Source: Pseudomonadota bacterium
GTDB lineage: Bacteria > Pseudomonadota > Alphaproteobacteria > Acetobacterales > Acetobacteraceae
Assembly: GCA_021809435.1 (NCBI GenBank)
Contig: JAKBAD010000002.1
Location: 324,042-388,041, forward strand
Reading direction: 5' to 3'
Length of the DNA: 64,000 nucleotides
Shown: positions 42,308-51,703 of the stretch, piece by piece
Position numbering within the stretch: the first letter of the stretch is position 1
Layout: every line of letters begins with the position of its first letter
Notes under the pieces: generated by a model
Seen by the model: the letters and a program-made list of their open reading frames with translations, nothing else
Told to the model about the DNA's origin: nothing
The model's database searches: none
Position numbers and translations under genes: made by a program

Positions 42308-43501
42308 TCAGCGGGCCAGGGCGCGGGTGGCGTTGTCCAACCCTTCGAGGGTGAGGGGAAACATGCGCCCGCTCATGTGCTCACCGATCAGGCGGGTGGT
42401 TTGGCTGTAGCCCCAATGGCGCTCGGGCACGGGGTTGAGCCAGACGGCTTTGGGGAAGGCGGTCAGGATGCGGGAGAGCCATGTCTGACCGCTTTCCTCG
42501 TTCCAGTATGACACCGCGCCACCCGGTGAGATGAGCTCGTAAGGGCTCATGGCGGCATCACCCACGATGACCAGCCGCCAATTACGGTCATAGGTGTGGA
42601 GCACATCATGGGTGGGGATGGCGTCTTGCGGGCGCATGCGGGCATCGGTGAACAGGCGCTCATAGGGGCAATTGTGAAAATAGAGATGTTTGAGGTGCTT
42701 GAACTCTGAGCGCACGGCGGTGAAGAGCTGCTCGCAGAGGGTGATGTGGTCGTCCATCGAGCCGCCGATATCGAGCAGGAGCAGCAGCTTCACCGCGTTG
42801 TGGCGCTCTGGCACGAGGTGCAGGTCGAGATAGCCGGCATTGCGCGCGGTGGCGCCGATGGTACCGGGCAGGTCGAGCTGCGCGGCGGCGCCTTCGCGGG
42901 CGAAACGGCGCAGCCGGCGGAGCGCGATTTGCAGGTTGCGGGTGCCCAGTTCGGCATCCCCCGCGAGGTTTTTGAATTCCCGCTGATCCCAGAGTTTCAC
43001 CGCCCGGCGGTGGCGGCTTTTCTCCTGCCCGATGCGCACGCCCTCGGGGTTGTAGCCGTTGGCGCCGAAAGGCGAGGTGCCGGCCGTGCCGATCCATTTC
43101 GAGCCGCCCTGGTGGCGCTCTTGCTGTTCGGCCAGGCGCTGGCGGAGCGTTTCCATGAGTTTCTCGAAGCCGCCCAGGGCTTCGATTTCGGCTTTTTCCT
43201 CGTCGGTGAGGAGTTTTTCGGCCAGGAGCCGCAGCCACTCCTCGGGCAAATACTGGGGGGATACGCCCTCGGGCGTGGGCGTGGCGGGCGGGTGCAGGCC
43301 CTTGAAATGCGCCGCGAAGACCTGATCGAAACGGTCGAGCTGGCGTTCATCCTTGATCAGCGTGGCGCGGGCCAGGAAGTAGAATTGCTCGACATCAAAC
43401 CCCGCCAGCCCGGCCTGCATGGCTTGCTGGAGGGTAAGAAATTCGCGCAGGGATGCCTTCACCCCGGCTTGGCGCAGCGCCAGGAAGAAGCCGAGAAACA
43501 T
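42308..43501 (-). CDS. CoxE-like VWA-domain protein
   Basis: The 397-residue protein has N-terminal helices (FFLALRQAGVKASLREFLTLQQAM) and a C-terminal von Willebrand A domain. Its metal site is recognisable at LLLLDIGGSMDDHI (a DXGXS variant with Gly before Ser) with VVIGDAAMSPYEL later. Proteins of this CoxE type act with a MoxR ATPase in maturing metalloenzymes, or in other unknown assembly tasks. The MoxR gene is immediately upstream and abuts this one, which supports a pair. No carbon monoxide dehydrogenase genes are near. Confidence 0.85.
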   Translation of the reverse strand: MFLGFFLALRQAGVKASLREFLTLQQAMQAGLAGFDVEQFYFLARATLIKDERQLDRFDQVFAAHFKGLHPPATPTPEGVSPQYLPEEWLRLLAEKLLTDEEKAEIEALGGFEKLMETLRQRLAEQQERHQGGSKWIGTAGTSPFGANGYNPEGVRIGQEKSRHRRAVKLWDQREFKNLAGDAELGTRNLQIALRRLRRFAREGAAAQLDLPGTIGATARNAGYLDLHLVPERHNAVKLLLLLDIGGSMDDHITLCEQLFTAVRSEFKHLKHLYFHNCPYERLFTDARMRPQDAIPTHDVLHTYDRNWRLVIVGDAAMSPYELISPGGAVSYWNEESGQTWLSRILTAFPKAVWLNPVPERHWGYSQTTRLIGEHMSGRMFPLTLEGLDNATRALAR

Positions 43502-44340
43502 CAGCCGCGCCGGGCCAGGAAGGCGACACGCTCGAAGAGATGTACGTCCTGCTCGGTTTTGAGCAGCGCGCCATGGAGCGGGGGGATGAGCTTGGCGGCG
43601 TTGGTTTCGCGCAGTATTTCAGGGCCGATTTCCTCGGCCAGCAGTAATTTCAGCCAGTCGAGGAATTCCGACGTGCTCGGGCGTTTTTTGAGGCCGGGCA
43701 AATCGCGGAGCGTGAAGAAGCTGGTCAGGGCCTCGTGCACCAGCAGGTGCGAAATGCCGGGATAATGCACGTCGACGATGCGCTGCATGGTCTCGCGGTC
43801 TGGGAATTTGATGTAGTGGAAGAAGCAGCGGCGGAGGAACGCGTCAGGCAGCTCCTTTTCATTGTTCGAGGTGATGAGGATGATCGGGCGCTGTTTGGCG
43901 CGGATGGTCTGTCTGGTTTCGTAGACATGGAATTCCATGCGGTCGAGTTCGAGCAGCAGATCATTGGGGAATTCGATGTCGGCTTTATCGATTTCATCGA
44001 TCAGCAGCACGGGGGCGGTGTCGGCCTCGAAGGCCTCCCATAATTTGCCCTTGATGATGTAGTTGGAGATGTCGTGCACGCGGGCATCGCCAAGCTGCGA
44101 ATCGCGCAGGCGGGCGACGGCGTCGTATTCATAGAGCCCCTGCTGGGCCTTGGTGGTGGATTTGATGTGCCAGGCGATGAGCTTACGGCCCAGCGCCTCG
44201 GCGATTTCCTGGGCCAGCACGGTTTTGCCGGTGCCGGGCTCGCCCTTGATAAGCAGCGGGCGCTCGAGCGCCACGGCGGCGTTGACCGCGACTTTCAAAT
44301 CCTCGGTGGCGACGAAATTCCTGGTGCCCTCAAAGCGCAT
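43501..44340 (-). CDS. MoxR-family AAA ATPase
   Basis: From ATG 44340 (site AAGGAG) the protein is 279 residues; the longer frame to 44460 has a Pro/Ser-rich leader and overlaps the methyltransferase, so I reject it. It has Walker A in LLIKGEPGTGKTVLAQEIAE, Walker B in APVLLIDEIDKADIEFPNDLLLE (split, about residues 117-139), sensor 1 in LITSNNEKELPDAFLRRC and the lid with R-finger. MoxR ATPases work as chaperones with VWA proteins. The partner CoxE-like gene starts at its stop codon. Confidence 0.93.
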   Translation of the reverse strand: MRFEGTRNFVATEDLKVAVNAAVALERPLLIKGEPGTGKTVLAQEIAEALGRKLIAWHIKSTTKAQQGLYEYDAVARLRDSQLGDARVHDISNYIIKGKLWEAFEADTAPVLLIDEIDKADIEFPNDLLLELDRMEFHVYETRQTIRAKQRPIILITSNNEKELPDAFLRRCFFHYIKFPDRETMQRIVDVHYPGISHLLVHEALTSFFTLRDLPGLKKRPSTSEFLDWLKLLLAEEIGPEILRETNAAKLIPPLHGALLKTEQDVHLFERVAFLARRG

Positions 44341-44392
44341 GACCAATCTCCTTGCGGCCAGGGTAGCCGCGGGGATGGGCGGGTCAAGTCGC

Positions 44393-45052
44393 TCAGTTGG
44401 GGAGGGTGACGAGCCGGAACAGACCGAGCGGGCCGCAGGAGGCGATAGCGGCGCGCTCAAGATCGGCCGAGGTGAAGATGTGGCCTAAGCGAAAATCTGG
44501 GTGCCAACCGAGCAGAGAGGAGGCCGGCGCCAGGGCGCGCTCGAGCCACCAGAGGGGGCCGGAATCACGCGCGAAATGGTTAATGAACACGATGGTACCG
44601 CCGGGCTTCACCACGCGCCGCAGCTCGGCCACCAGGGCATGGGGGTCTGGCACCACGGACGCGACGAACATGGCCACGGCCGCGTCGAACGAGCCTGTGG
44701 CGAAACTGGTCGCCTGGGCGTCCATTTCCAGCAGGGCCTCGATGTTACGCAGACCGAACTCGGCCACGCGCTCGCGGGCCTGCGCCAGCATATGGCGGGA
44801 CAAATCAATGCCGGTGATACGCTTGGATGGCGCATAATGCGGCAGGGCCAGCCCGGTGCCGACGCCCACCTCGAGCACGCTGGATGCCTCGAGCGCGTTG
44901 ACGGCATCGATCGCGCGGTAGCGCGCGCCGCGTGAAACTAGGCCAAAAAAACTGTCATAGGTACGGGCCTGACGCCGGTAGGCGGTGCGGACATCGTCCG
45001 CATCCATCGGCGAATGGCGCCCGCGTAACGCCGTACCCAACCCATCAGCCAT
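44393..45052 (-). CDS. Class I SAM-dependent methyltransferase (PmtA-like)
   Basis: The 219-residue protein has motif I in VLEVGVGTGLALPHY and motif II acid in ITGIDLSRHML. The N-terminal AYRRQARTYDSFFGLVSRGARYRAI resembles Rhodobacter-type phosphatidylethanolamine N-methyltransferase, as does GGTIVFINHFARDSGPLWWLERAL near the C terminus. It could methylate phosphatidylethanolamine toward phosphatidylcholine. Other small-molecule substrates remain possible. The gap to the MoxR gene is 52 bp, so co-transcription is possible. Confidence 0.83.
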   Translation of the reverse strand: MADGLGTALRGRHSPMDADDVRTAYRRQARTYDSFFGLVSRGARYRAIDAVNALEASSVLEVGVGTGLALPHYAPSKRITGIDLSRHMLAQARERVAEFGLRNIEALLEMDAQATSFATGSFDAAVAMFVASVVPDPHALVAELRRVVKPGGTIVFINHFARDSGPLWWLERALAPASSLLGWHPDFRLGHIFTSADLERAAIASCGPLGLFRLVTLPN

Positions 45053-45133
45053 ACGCGATCCCTCGTCCTGTCATCGAGCCGTCACGGAACATGCGCAGAA
45101 ATGCCACGTGATGCAATGGGGTGAACGTTGTTT

Positions 45134-47020
45134 TTAACGTGCCAGCACAGCAGCCACCTCGGCGGGGGAGAGCAGCTGGGGGAGAATGCGGGGCGGCGCG
45201 CTGCCCGCGGGGTAATAGAGATAAAGCGGGACGCCCGCGCGGTGATTGGCCACCAGCAGGGCGGTTATGGCGGGGTCGCGGTCTGTCCAGTCCCCGACCA
45301 GCAGGGCGACATGATGGGCGGCGAACAAGGCTTGAACGCGGGGAGAGGCCAGGGTTGTGGTCTCATTGACCAGGCAGGTGACGCACCAGGCGGCGGTGAG
45401 ATCTATGAACACAGGTTGACCGGTGGCCCGCAGGCTGGCCAAGCGCGCCGCCGAGTAGGGCACCGCGCTAGGCAGGGTGAGTTGCCCGGCGGGGGCGGGC
45501 GCCGCGCGCAGGAACGGCAACGCCACCACCAGCGCCAGAACCACTGCCGGGCGCCGGCGCAGCGCCGCGGCCAGAAACACGCCCCCCGCGATGATGATGA
45601 CAAGCCCCAGCCGGCCGCTTTGGTGGAACAAAACCCAGGCCAACCACCCAAAACCACCCAATAGCGGCAGGCTGAGCAGGCGCTGGAGCACGAGCATCCA
45701 GCGGCCGGGATGGGGCAGGAGATGGGCGAGGCCGGGGGCAAAAGCCAGCACCAAAATAGGCAGGGCCAAGCCTAACCCCAGCGCGGCGAACAGCCCAAGT
45801 GCCGGCAGCACGGGCATGTTGAGGGCCGCAGCCACCGCCGTGCCCATGAAGGGCGCGGTACAGGGCGTGGCAACCGCGACGGCCAGCAAGCCGGTGAGAA
45901 AACTATGCTGAGCAGGCAGGTGGCGGATGAAACCCGGGGGGTCAAACGCGAACCAGCCGGCCATGTTGAGCCCCGCGGCCAGCATGACCCAACCGGCCAG
46001 CGCGACAAAGACCGGACTTTGGAACTGAAAACCCCAGAAGATCTGGTGGCCAAGCAGGCGCAAGCCAAGCAACAGCCCGGCCAGCACGAGCATGGAGGCC
46101 AGCACGCCCGCGCCATAGCCCAGCGCCTCGCGCCGCACATGGGCGGGTGCCGCGCCGCCGAGGCGGGCGAAGGCCAGCGCCTTCATGGCTAGAATGGGAA
46201 AGACGCAAGGCATGAGATTGAGCACCAGCCCCCCCAGCAGGGCCAGCGCCCAGTAAGGCAGGTGGGCGGGGGCGGCGCCGCGCGGCGCATCGAGCATCAG
46301 GGCCTGGGTGGCGCCGGAGGGATCGGTGAGTTCGAGCACCCCAGTGAGGCGAGCTGGCGCGGGGCCGGTGAGCGGCAATGCGAGAGAGATGCCGTTGGCA
46401 CCGAAGGAGAGCGGCTGGGGCGCGGCGTTGTTGAGCAGGCCGGGCTGCAGGGGGAAAAATCGCGCCGAGGCCACCTGAGCGGCGCCGAGGCCAGCGAGGG
46501 TGAGCGTGCCGCCCGGCGTAAAACTGGCGGCGAAGGGCGAGGCGATGACGGGCGGCGGCAGCATTTGCCAAGGCGCCGCGAGCGGCGGCACGGCGAGCGT
46601 GGCATGCTCGGGCACGCAAACATCGGCGCATACCAGCCAACTGGCCGTGAGCGCGACGGTGGCGGGAGACGGCGGGAGGCTGGCAGCCGTAAAAGGCAGC
46701 AGCACATGGCCCGAGAGCACATAAATGCCCACGCCGCCCTGGTTGAGATAACCCGGGGCCGGAAAGCGCAGCGCTGAGAGCGTGACCGGGGCGGGCGCGC
46801 CAAGGCGCGGCGGGTAGCCGGCATCGCCCGGGTTTTGCCAGTAAATATGCCAGCCTGGCGCCAGCGTGAAGGACAGCGCCAGGGGGCGGGTGCCGTTGAC
46901 CTCGGGGCCGGTTGCCACGAGCTCGACCTGATCGCGCGGCGAGGTGAAGCGGGCGGCGCCCTGCGCCCATGCGAAACCAGGTGAAAGCAGCAGGGCAAGG
47001 CAAAGAATGATGTGGCGCAT
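45134..47020 (-). CDS. ScsB/DsbD-type thiol-disulfide reductase
   Basis: The 628-residue protein starts at ATG 47020 with a signal peptide (MRHIILCLALLLSPGFAWA). The periplasmic N-domain has WHIYWQNPGDAGYPP and the conserved CADVCVPEHA. About eight membrane helices follow (for example LNLMPCVFPILAMKALAF and TPCTAPFMGTAV, holding the paired cysteines). The C-terminal thioredoxin domain has AAWCVTCLVNETTTL. It carries electrons from cytoplasmic thioredoxin across the membrane to periplasmic disulfide proteins. It is divergent from hrpB by 45 bp. Confidence 0.92.
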   Translation of the reverse strand: MRHIILCLALLLSPGFAWAQGAARFTSPRDQVELVATGPEVNGTRPLALSFTLAPGWHIYWQNPGDAGYPPRLGAPAPVTLSALRFPAPGYLNQGGVGIYVLSGHVLLPFTAASLPPSPATVALTASWLVCADVCVPEHATLAVPPLAAPWQMLPPPVIASPFAASFTPGGTLTLAGLGAAQVASARFFPLQPGLLNNAAPQPLSFGANGISLALPLTGPAPARLTGVLELTDPSGATQALMLDAPRGAAPAHLPYWALALLGGLVLNLMPCVFPILAMKALAFARLGGAAPAHVRREALGYGAGVLASMLVLAGLLLGLRLLGHQIFWGFQFQSPVFVALAGWVMLAAGLNMAGWFAFDPPGFIRHLPAQHSFLTGLLAVAVATPCTAPFMGTAVAAALNMPVLPALGLFAALGLGLALPILVLAFAPGLAHLLPHPGRWMLVLQRLLSLPLLGGFGWLAWVLFHQSGRLGLVIIIAGGVFLAAALRRRPAVVLALVVALPFLRAAPAPAGQLTLPSAVPYSAARLASLRATGQPVFIDLTAAWCVTCLVNETTTLASPRVQALFAAHHVALLVGDWTDRDPAITALLVANHRAGVPLYLYYPAGSAPPRILPQLLSPAEVAAVLAR

Positions 47021-47065
47021 GCGCCCCTTATCGCACGGCGCGGCGGTCTCTGGTATCGGGGCGGC

Positions 47066-49453
47066 GTGATTGATCTGCCTGTTGCCCATGTGCTGCCCGA
47101 ATTGCTGCGTACCCTCAAGGATGAGGGGCGCAATGCCGTGCTCGTTGCCCCGCCGGGCGCGGGCAAAACCACGCTGGTGCCGCTCGCCGCGCGCGAGGCG
47201 GGGCTGGGGAGGATATTGCTGCTCGAACCCCGCCGGTTAGCGGCGCGGGCGGCGGCCATGCGCATGGCCGCGCTGCTGGGCGAATCGGTGGGTGAGCGCG
47301 TGGGGTTCCGCACGCGCCTGGAAAGCGCGGTGAGCGCGCGCACCGAGATCGAGGTGATTACCGAAGGGCTGCTGACCGCCAAGCTGCTCACCGACCCGGG
47401 GCTGGAGGGCGTGGGGCTGGTGATATTCGACGAGGTGCATGAGCGCAGCCTGGAAGCCGATTTGGCGCTGGCGCTGGTGCGCGATTTGCAGCGCACGCTG
47501 CGACCCGAACTGCGGATATTGGCGATGTCGGCGACCGCCGACGCCGAGAAATTCTGCACCGCGCTCGAGGCGCCGGTGATTGAGAGCGCGGGCAAGATGT
47601 TCCCGGTCGAGGTGGTGCATGCCAAGCGCGACCTGACCGGCCCGCGCGATTTGCCCGAGGCCGCGGCCAAGGCGGTGCGCGAGGCCCTTGGCCAGCATGA
47701 GGGAGATATTCTGGTATTTCTGCCCGGCATGGCGGAAATTAGGCGCACCCAGGCGGCGCTGGAAAAATGCCCGGCGCTGGTGCTGCCGCTGCATGGCGAT
47801 CTCTCGCGCGAGGCGCAGGATCTCGCGCTGCGCGAGCATGAGGGACGGCGCGTGGTGCTCTCCACCTCGATCGCCGAGACATCGCTGACGGTGCCGGGGG
47901 TGAGGATCGTCATCGATGGCGGGTATCGCCGCGCGCCGGTGCTCGATGCCGGCTCGGGGCTGACCCGGCTGATGACGACCCGCATATCGCGCGCGGCGGC
48001 CACCCAGCGGGCCGGGCGCGCCGGGCGGCTGGCGCCGGGCGTGGCGATAAGATTGTGGAGCGAGGCGCTGCACCGCGGGCTGGCGCTGTTCGACCGGCCG
48101 GAGATTTTTGCCGCCGAGCTGTCTGGCGTGGCGCTCGCCTGCGCGGCCTGGGGCGAGGCGCCAAATGCCCTGCCCTTCATCGACCCGCCGCCCGATGGCG
48201 CGCTGAAAGCCGCCCAGGCGCTGCTGGCGGAGCTGGGGGCGGTGGATGAGGACGGGCGGATGACGCCGTTGGGGCGCGAGATGGCACGGCTGCGCGCCGA
48301 GCCCCGGCTGGGGGCGATGATGCTGGCGGGCGCCACCAAGGCTGAGCGGGCGCTGGCCGCCGATATCGCGGCCATTCTGGAGGAGCGGGATTTCCTCTCG
48401 GCCACCGCCTCGGCCGACATCACGCTGCGCCTTGAGGCCTTGGCCGGGCGTGGCGAGGGCGACCGGGCCATACTCGCGCGTGTGCGGCAGGGGGCGAAAA
48501 TTTATCGCCACCGGCTGGGCCTTGGGGGCACGCCCGCCGAGGGACATGCCGGCGCGCTGCTGGCCTGCGGTTTTCCCGACCGAATTGGGCAGGCGCGCGG
48601 CGAGGCCGGATCTTACCGGCTCTCGGGCGGGGGCTCGGGCAATCTCTCGCCCGCCGACCCGCTGGCGCGCGCGCGGCTGCTGGTGGCCGCCGAGATGGAT
48701 GCCAAGGGCAGTAAGATCAGGCTGGGCGCGGCGCTCTCGCTCGATGAACTGCCCCCCGTGCTGCGCGCGCGCTGCAAGACCACACGCGACGTGGCGTTTG
48801 ACCCCGGCTCGGGCGCCGTTTCGGTGCGTGAGCGCGTGCGGCTGGGCGCGCTGGTGCTGGCCGACCGCAACGCCCCTGCCCTGCCCGATGAGATTCAGGC
48901 AGCCCTGGCCCGTGCGCTGGCAACCCGGCTGGAACAGCTGGACTGGACAGCGGCGGCCGAGACTTTATGCGCCCGCGTGGCGGTGATGCGCGGGATGGAT
49001 GACAGCTATCCTGATTTTTCCCGCGAGACCCTGAAAGCCAATGTGCAGGACTGGCTGGCGCCTTATCTGGCCGGCATGACCAATTTGCGCGAGGCGCGCG
49101 GCGTGGATGTGTATCAGGCGCTGCGCGGGCAACTGAGCCATGAACAGGCAACGCGGCTGGATCGGGACTTGCCGCCCGAGATCAGGCTGAAAAACGGGGT
49201 CATCCGGGTGGATTATGCGGGGCCGGTGCCGGTGGCTTCGGCGCGCGCGCACGTGTTTTACGGCACCGACGCCACGCCCAAACTGGCTGGCGGACGGGTG
49301 CCACTGCAGCTTGCCCTGCTCTCCCCCGCTGGGCGACCAATCGCGATTACCGCCGACCTCGCCAGCTTTTGGCGCGGCGGCTGGCGAGATGCGCGCCGCG
49401 ACATGCGCGGGCGTTACCCCAAGCATGACTGGCCCGAAGAGCCGTGGCTGTGA
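47066..49453 (+). CDS. hrpB: ATP-dependent helicase HrpB
   Basis: The 795-residue protein starts at GTG 47066 (IDLPVAHVLPELL). It has the DEAH-box helicase motifs: Walker A APPGAGKTTLVPLA, the DEVH box in VIFDEVHERSLEADLAL, SAT in AMSATADAEKF, and TQRAGRAGRLAPG as motif VI. The long C-terminal domain with the HrpB-specific NLSPADPLARARLLVAAE and FWRGGWRDARRDMRGRYPKHDWPE (split, final 30 residues) identifies HrpB over other DEAH helicases. Its role is RNA or nucleic acid remodelling; the precise target is unsettled in the family. Confidence 0.96.
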   Translation: MIDLPVAHVLPELLRTLKDEGRNAVLVAPPGAGKTTLVPLAAREAGLGRILLLEPRRLAARAAAMRMAALLGESVGERVGFRTRLESAVSARTEIEVITEGLLTAKLLTDPGLEGVGLVIFDEVHERSLEADLALALVRDLQRTLRPELRILAMSATADAEKFCTALEAPVIESAGKMFPVEVVHAKRDLTGPRDLPEAAAKAVREALGQHEGDILVFLPGMAEIRRTQAALEKCPALVLPLHGDLSREAQDLALREHEGRRVVLSTSIAETSLTVPGVRIVIDGGYRRAPVLDAGSGLTRLMTTRISRAAATQRAGRAGRLAPGVAIRLWSEALHRGLALFDRPEIFAAELSGVALACAAWGEAPNALPFIDPPPDGALKAAQALLAELGAVDEDGRMTPLGREMARLRAEPRLGAMMLAGATKAERALAADIAAILEERDFLSATASADITLRLEALAGRGEGDRAILARVRQGAKIYRHRLGLGGTPAEGHAGALLACGFPDRIGQARGEAGSYRLSGGGSGNLSPADPLARARLLVAAEMDAKGSKIRLGAALSLDELPPVLRARCKTTRDVAFDPGSGAVSVRERVRLGALVLADRNAPALPDEIQAALARALATRLEQLDWTAAAETLCARVAVMRGMDDSYPDFSRETLKANVQDWLAPYLAGMTNLREARGVDVYQALRGQLSHEQATRLDRDLPPEIRLKNGVIRVDYAGPVPVASARAHVFYGTDATPKLAGGRVPLQLALLSPAGRPIAITADLASFWRGGWRDARRDMRGRYPKHDWPEEPWL

Positions 49454-49469
49454 TGATTTGCAGGGAAAC

Positions 49470-49543
49470 TGGAGCGGGTAGCGGGAATCGAACCCGCGCA
49501 TCGAGCTTGGGAAGCTAGCAGGCTACCATTACATCATACCCGC
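49470..49543 (-). tRNA. tRNA-Gly(CCC)
   Basis: On the minus strand, the acceptor arm gcgggta pairs with tacccgc at the ends, and the T arm gcggg-ttcgatt-cccgc and D-arm sequence with aatggta fit a tRNA-Gly. The anticodon loop ttcccaa gives anticodon CCC (49509-49511 on the plus strand). One mismatch (T-C) sits in the anticodon stem. The 3' CCA appears encoded (tgg at 49470-49472). Length is 74 with CCA. Confidence 0.93.
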
Positions 49544-49608
49544 GCCGTGGGGGCCTTCTTAGTCTGATGTTCTTGACCGCGCAAGCGGGGGGGCGTAGGC
49601 GAAATTCA

Positions 49609-49705
49609 CCTCGTGATTTGTCTGGCCGGATTGCGGCGAGGCCGGGGCCGTGGAAGCCAGGGGGTTTTGCGGCGCCGGGAGCAAAAGAAACGCGCTAAAG
49701 AGGCC
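49609..49705 (+). promoter_or_regulatory. SAM-II-type riboswitch before metZ
   Basis: Upstream of metZ lies the SAM-II pattern. A P1 stem cctcg (49609-49613) / cgagg (49637-49641) encloses the conserved TGATTTG (49614-49620) and TTGC (49631-49634). A 3' block cgctaaag (49693-49700) follows, whose next bases aggcc can pair with the GGCC of the P1 loop (49624-49627) to form the pseudoknot. The 51-base linker is long for this class. It should bind S-adenosylmethionine and turn metZ expression down when SAM is abundant. This is a motif match by eye. Confidence 0.8.
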
Positions 49706-49764
49706 AAGCCTCGGGGTGCCCGCGGCTTGTCTCCGGTGGCCGGCTGATTGTTCTTGGGGGCCGC

Positions 49765-50949
49765 ATGACTGACACACCAAAAACCCGACTTGCCACCGAC
49801 CTTGTGCATGGCGGGCGTATCCGCACCAATCTCTATGAGAATTCAGAGGCTTTGTTCCTGACCTCGGGCTTTGTTTATGACGATGCCGAGCAGGCGGAAG
49901 CCGTGTTCAACAACCAGATCCAGCATTATCAGTATTCGCGCTTCTCGAACCCGACGGTCGCCATGCTGGAAGCCAAGCTGGCCAAAATCGAGGGGGCGGA
50001 TGTGTGCCGCGCCACCGCCACGGGCATGGCGGCGGTTTCGGCCGCGGTGCTGTGCGGCGTGCGGGCCGGGCAGCGCGTGGTCGCCTCGCGCGCGCTGTTT
50101 GGCTCGTGCCACTGGATCATCTCGACCTTGCTGCCCCAATATGGCGTTGAGACCGTGTTTGTGGACGGCGCCGACATGGAGGCGTGGCGCGCCGCGCTGA
50201 GCCTGCCCACCGCGCTGGTGCTGCTGGAGAGCCCCTCCAACCCGATGCTCGACATCATCGATCTGCGCGCGGTTTCCAAGCTGGCGCATGAGGCCGGAGC
50301 CGTGGTGGTGGTGGATAATGTGTTCGCCACGCCGCTGCTGCAAAAGCCGCTCGATCTGGGGGCCGATGTGGTGGTGTATTCGGCCACCAAACACATGGAT
50401 GGCCAGGGCCGCGTGCTCGGCGGCGCCGTGCTGGGCGGCAAGGCGTGGATGGAGCAGGTGTTCCAACCCTTCTTCCGCAATACCGGCCCGACCATGTCGC
50501 CGTTCAATGCCTGGGTGATTTTGAAAGGGCTGGAAACGCTGCATCTGCGCGTGACGGCGCAAAGCGACTCGGCGGAGACGATCGCGCGGTATCTCGAAGC
50601 CTCGCCCAAGATCGCCCGCGCCCTCTACCCCACCCTTGCCTCGCACCCGCAGCGCGCGCTGGCCATGAGCCAGATGAGCGGCGGCGGCACGATGGTGACG
50701 TTTGAGGTGAAGGGCGGCAAGGACGGCGCGTTCAGACTGATGAATGCGCTGCGCATCATCACCATCTCGAATAATCTGGGCGATGCGCGCTCGCTGGCCA
50801 CTCACCCGGCGACAACCACCCATATGCGCATCGGCCCCGAGGAGCGGGCAAGGCTAGGCATTACCGATGGCACCATCCGCCTCTCGGTGGGGTTGGAGGA
50901 TGTGCGGGACCTGATCGACGACCTGACCCAGGCGCTGGCGCTGGTGTAA
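49765..50949 (+). CDS. metZ: O-succinylhomoserine sulfhydrylase
   Basis: The 394-residue PLP enzyme has the Cys/Met-metabolism fold with the cofactor lysine at residue 209 in SATKHMDGQGRVLGG. The N-terminal FVYDDAEQAEAVFNN and YSRFSNPTVAMLE, and later THPATTTH with GLEDVRDLIDDL, are typical of MetZ. It condenses O-succinylhomoserine with sulfide to make homocysteine for methionine synthesis. Regulation by the upstream SAM-II-type element is consistent with that role. Cystathionine synthase is the main alternative. Confidence 0.95.
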   Translation: MTDTPKTRLATDLVHGGRIRTNLYENSEALFLTSGFVYDDAEQAEAVFNNQIQHYQYSRFSNPTVAMLEAKLAKIEGADVCRATATGMAAVSAAVLCGVRAGQRVVASRALFGSCHWIISTLLPQYGVETVFVDGADMEAWRAALSLPTALVLLESPSNPMLDIIDLRAVSKLAHEAGAVVVVDNVFATPLLQKPLDLGADVVVYSATKHMDGQGRVLGGAVLGGKAWMEQVFQPFFRNTGPTMSPFNAWVILKGLETLHLRVTAQSDSAETIARYLEASPKIARALYPTLASHPQRALAMSQMSGGGTMVTFEVKGGKDGAFRLMNALRIITISNNLGDARSLATHPATTTHMRIGPEERARLGITDGTIRLSVGLEDVRDLIDDLTQALALV

Positions 50950-51037
50950 GTGCCGCCGCGCGCCCCGGCGCGGGCTGGGGCGCGCGGTAACATATCTGGC
51001 GGTTGCACGCGCGCAGCGGCGGTGAGACAAAAGCGGC

Positions 51038-51703
51038 ATGGAGTTCATTTTCATGCTCACCCAGGCCGACCGCACGGTGGCGAACTGCCTGGAGGTGCTC
51101 GATGAAATCGCGCCTCTGGGGTTGAGCGCCGTGGGGTTCAAGGATGTCGGGGTTGCGCCCGCGATCGTGCGGCAACTCAATGAGCGGATCAGGGCGCTGG
51201 GGGCCAAGAGTTACCTTGAAGTGGTGGCGACCTCGGCGGAGGCGATGCTGCACTCGGCGCGGATGGCGGTGGAGATCGGGGTTGATCATCTGCTGGGTGG
51301 TACGATGGTGGCCGAGACGCTCGACATTCTGCGCGGCACCGCCATTGGGTATTACCCGTTTCCCGGTGTGCCCGTGGGCCACCCGACCAGGCTGGGCGGC
51401 GATGCGGCGCTGATTGAGGCGCAGACGCGCGCCTTCATCGCCCAAGGGTGCGCGGGGGTGGATTTGCTGGCCTATCGCGCCACGCACGCCAAGCCGCCGG
51501 CGCTGGTTCGCGCCGCCCGGCGCGGCTGCGGCACGGCCGGGCGGTTGATCTGTGCGGGCGATGTGGACAGCAAGGCCCGTATCAAGGCACTGCGCGCGGC
51601 CGGGGCGGATGGCTTCACCGTTGGCTCGGCGGCTTTTGCCGGACGGTTCGCCCCCGCGCGGGGGCTGGCCGCACAACTCAAGGAAATTCTCTCATGCGTT
51701 TGA
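51038..51703 (+). CDS. Phosphate-binding TIM-barrel protein of unknown role
   Basis: The 221-residue protein looks like a complete TIM barrel of the HisA/HisF or ribulose-phosphate epimerase-like kind, with alternating strands such as SYLEVVATSAEAMLHSARMA, VDHLLGGTM and LICAGDVDSKARIKALRAAGADGFTVGSA (split, residues about 168-196). The last stretch resembles the standard phosphate-binding end of these barrels. I cannot name a reaction. Its last ten bases overlap the start of the SDR gene, so the two are co-translated and probably act on the same compound. Confidence 0.75.
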   Translation: MEFIFMLTQADRTVANCLEVLDEIAPLGLSAVGFKDVGVAPAIVRQLNERIRALGAKSYLEVVATSAEAMLHSARMAVEIGVDHLLGGTMVAETLDILRGTAIGYYPFPGVPVGHPTRLGGDAALIEAQTRAFIAQGCAGVDLLAYRATHAKPPALVRAARRGCGTAGRLICAGDVDSKARIKALRAAGADGFTVGSAAFAGRFAPARGLAAQLKEILSCV

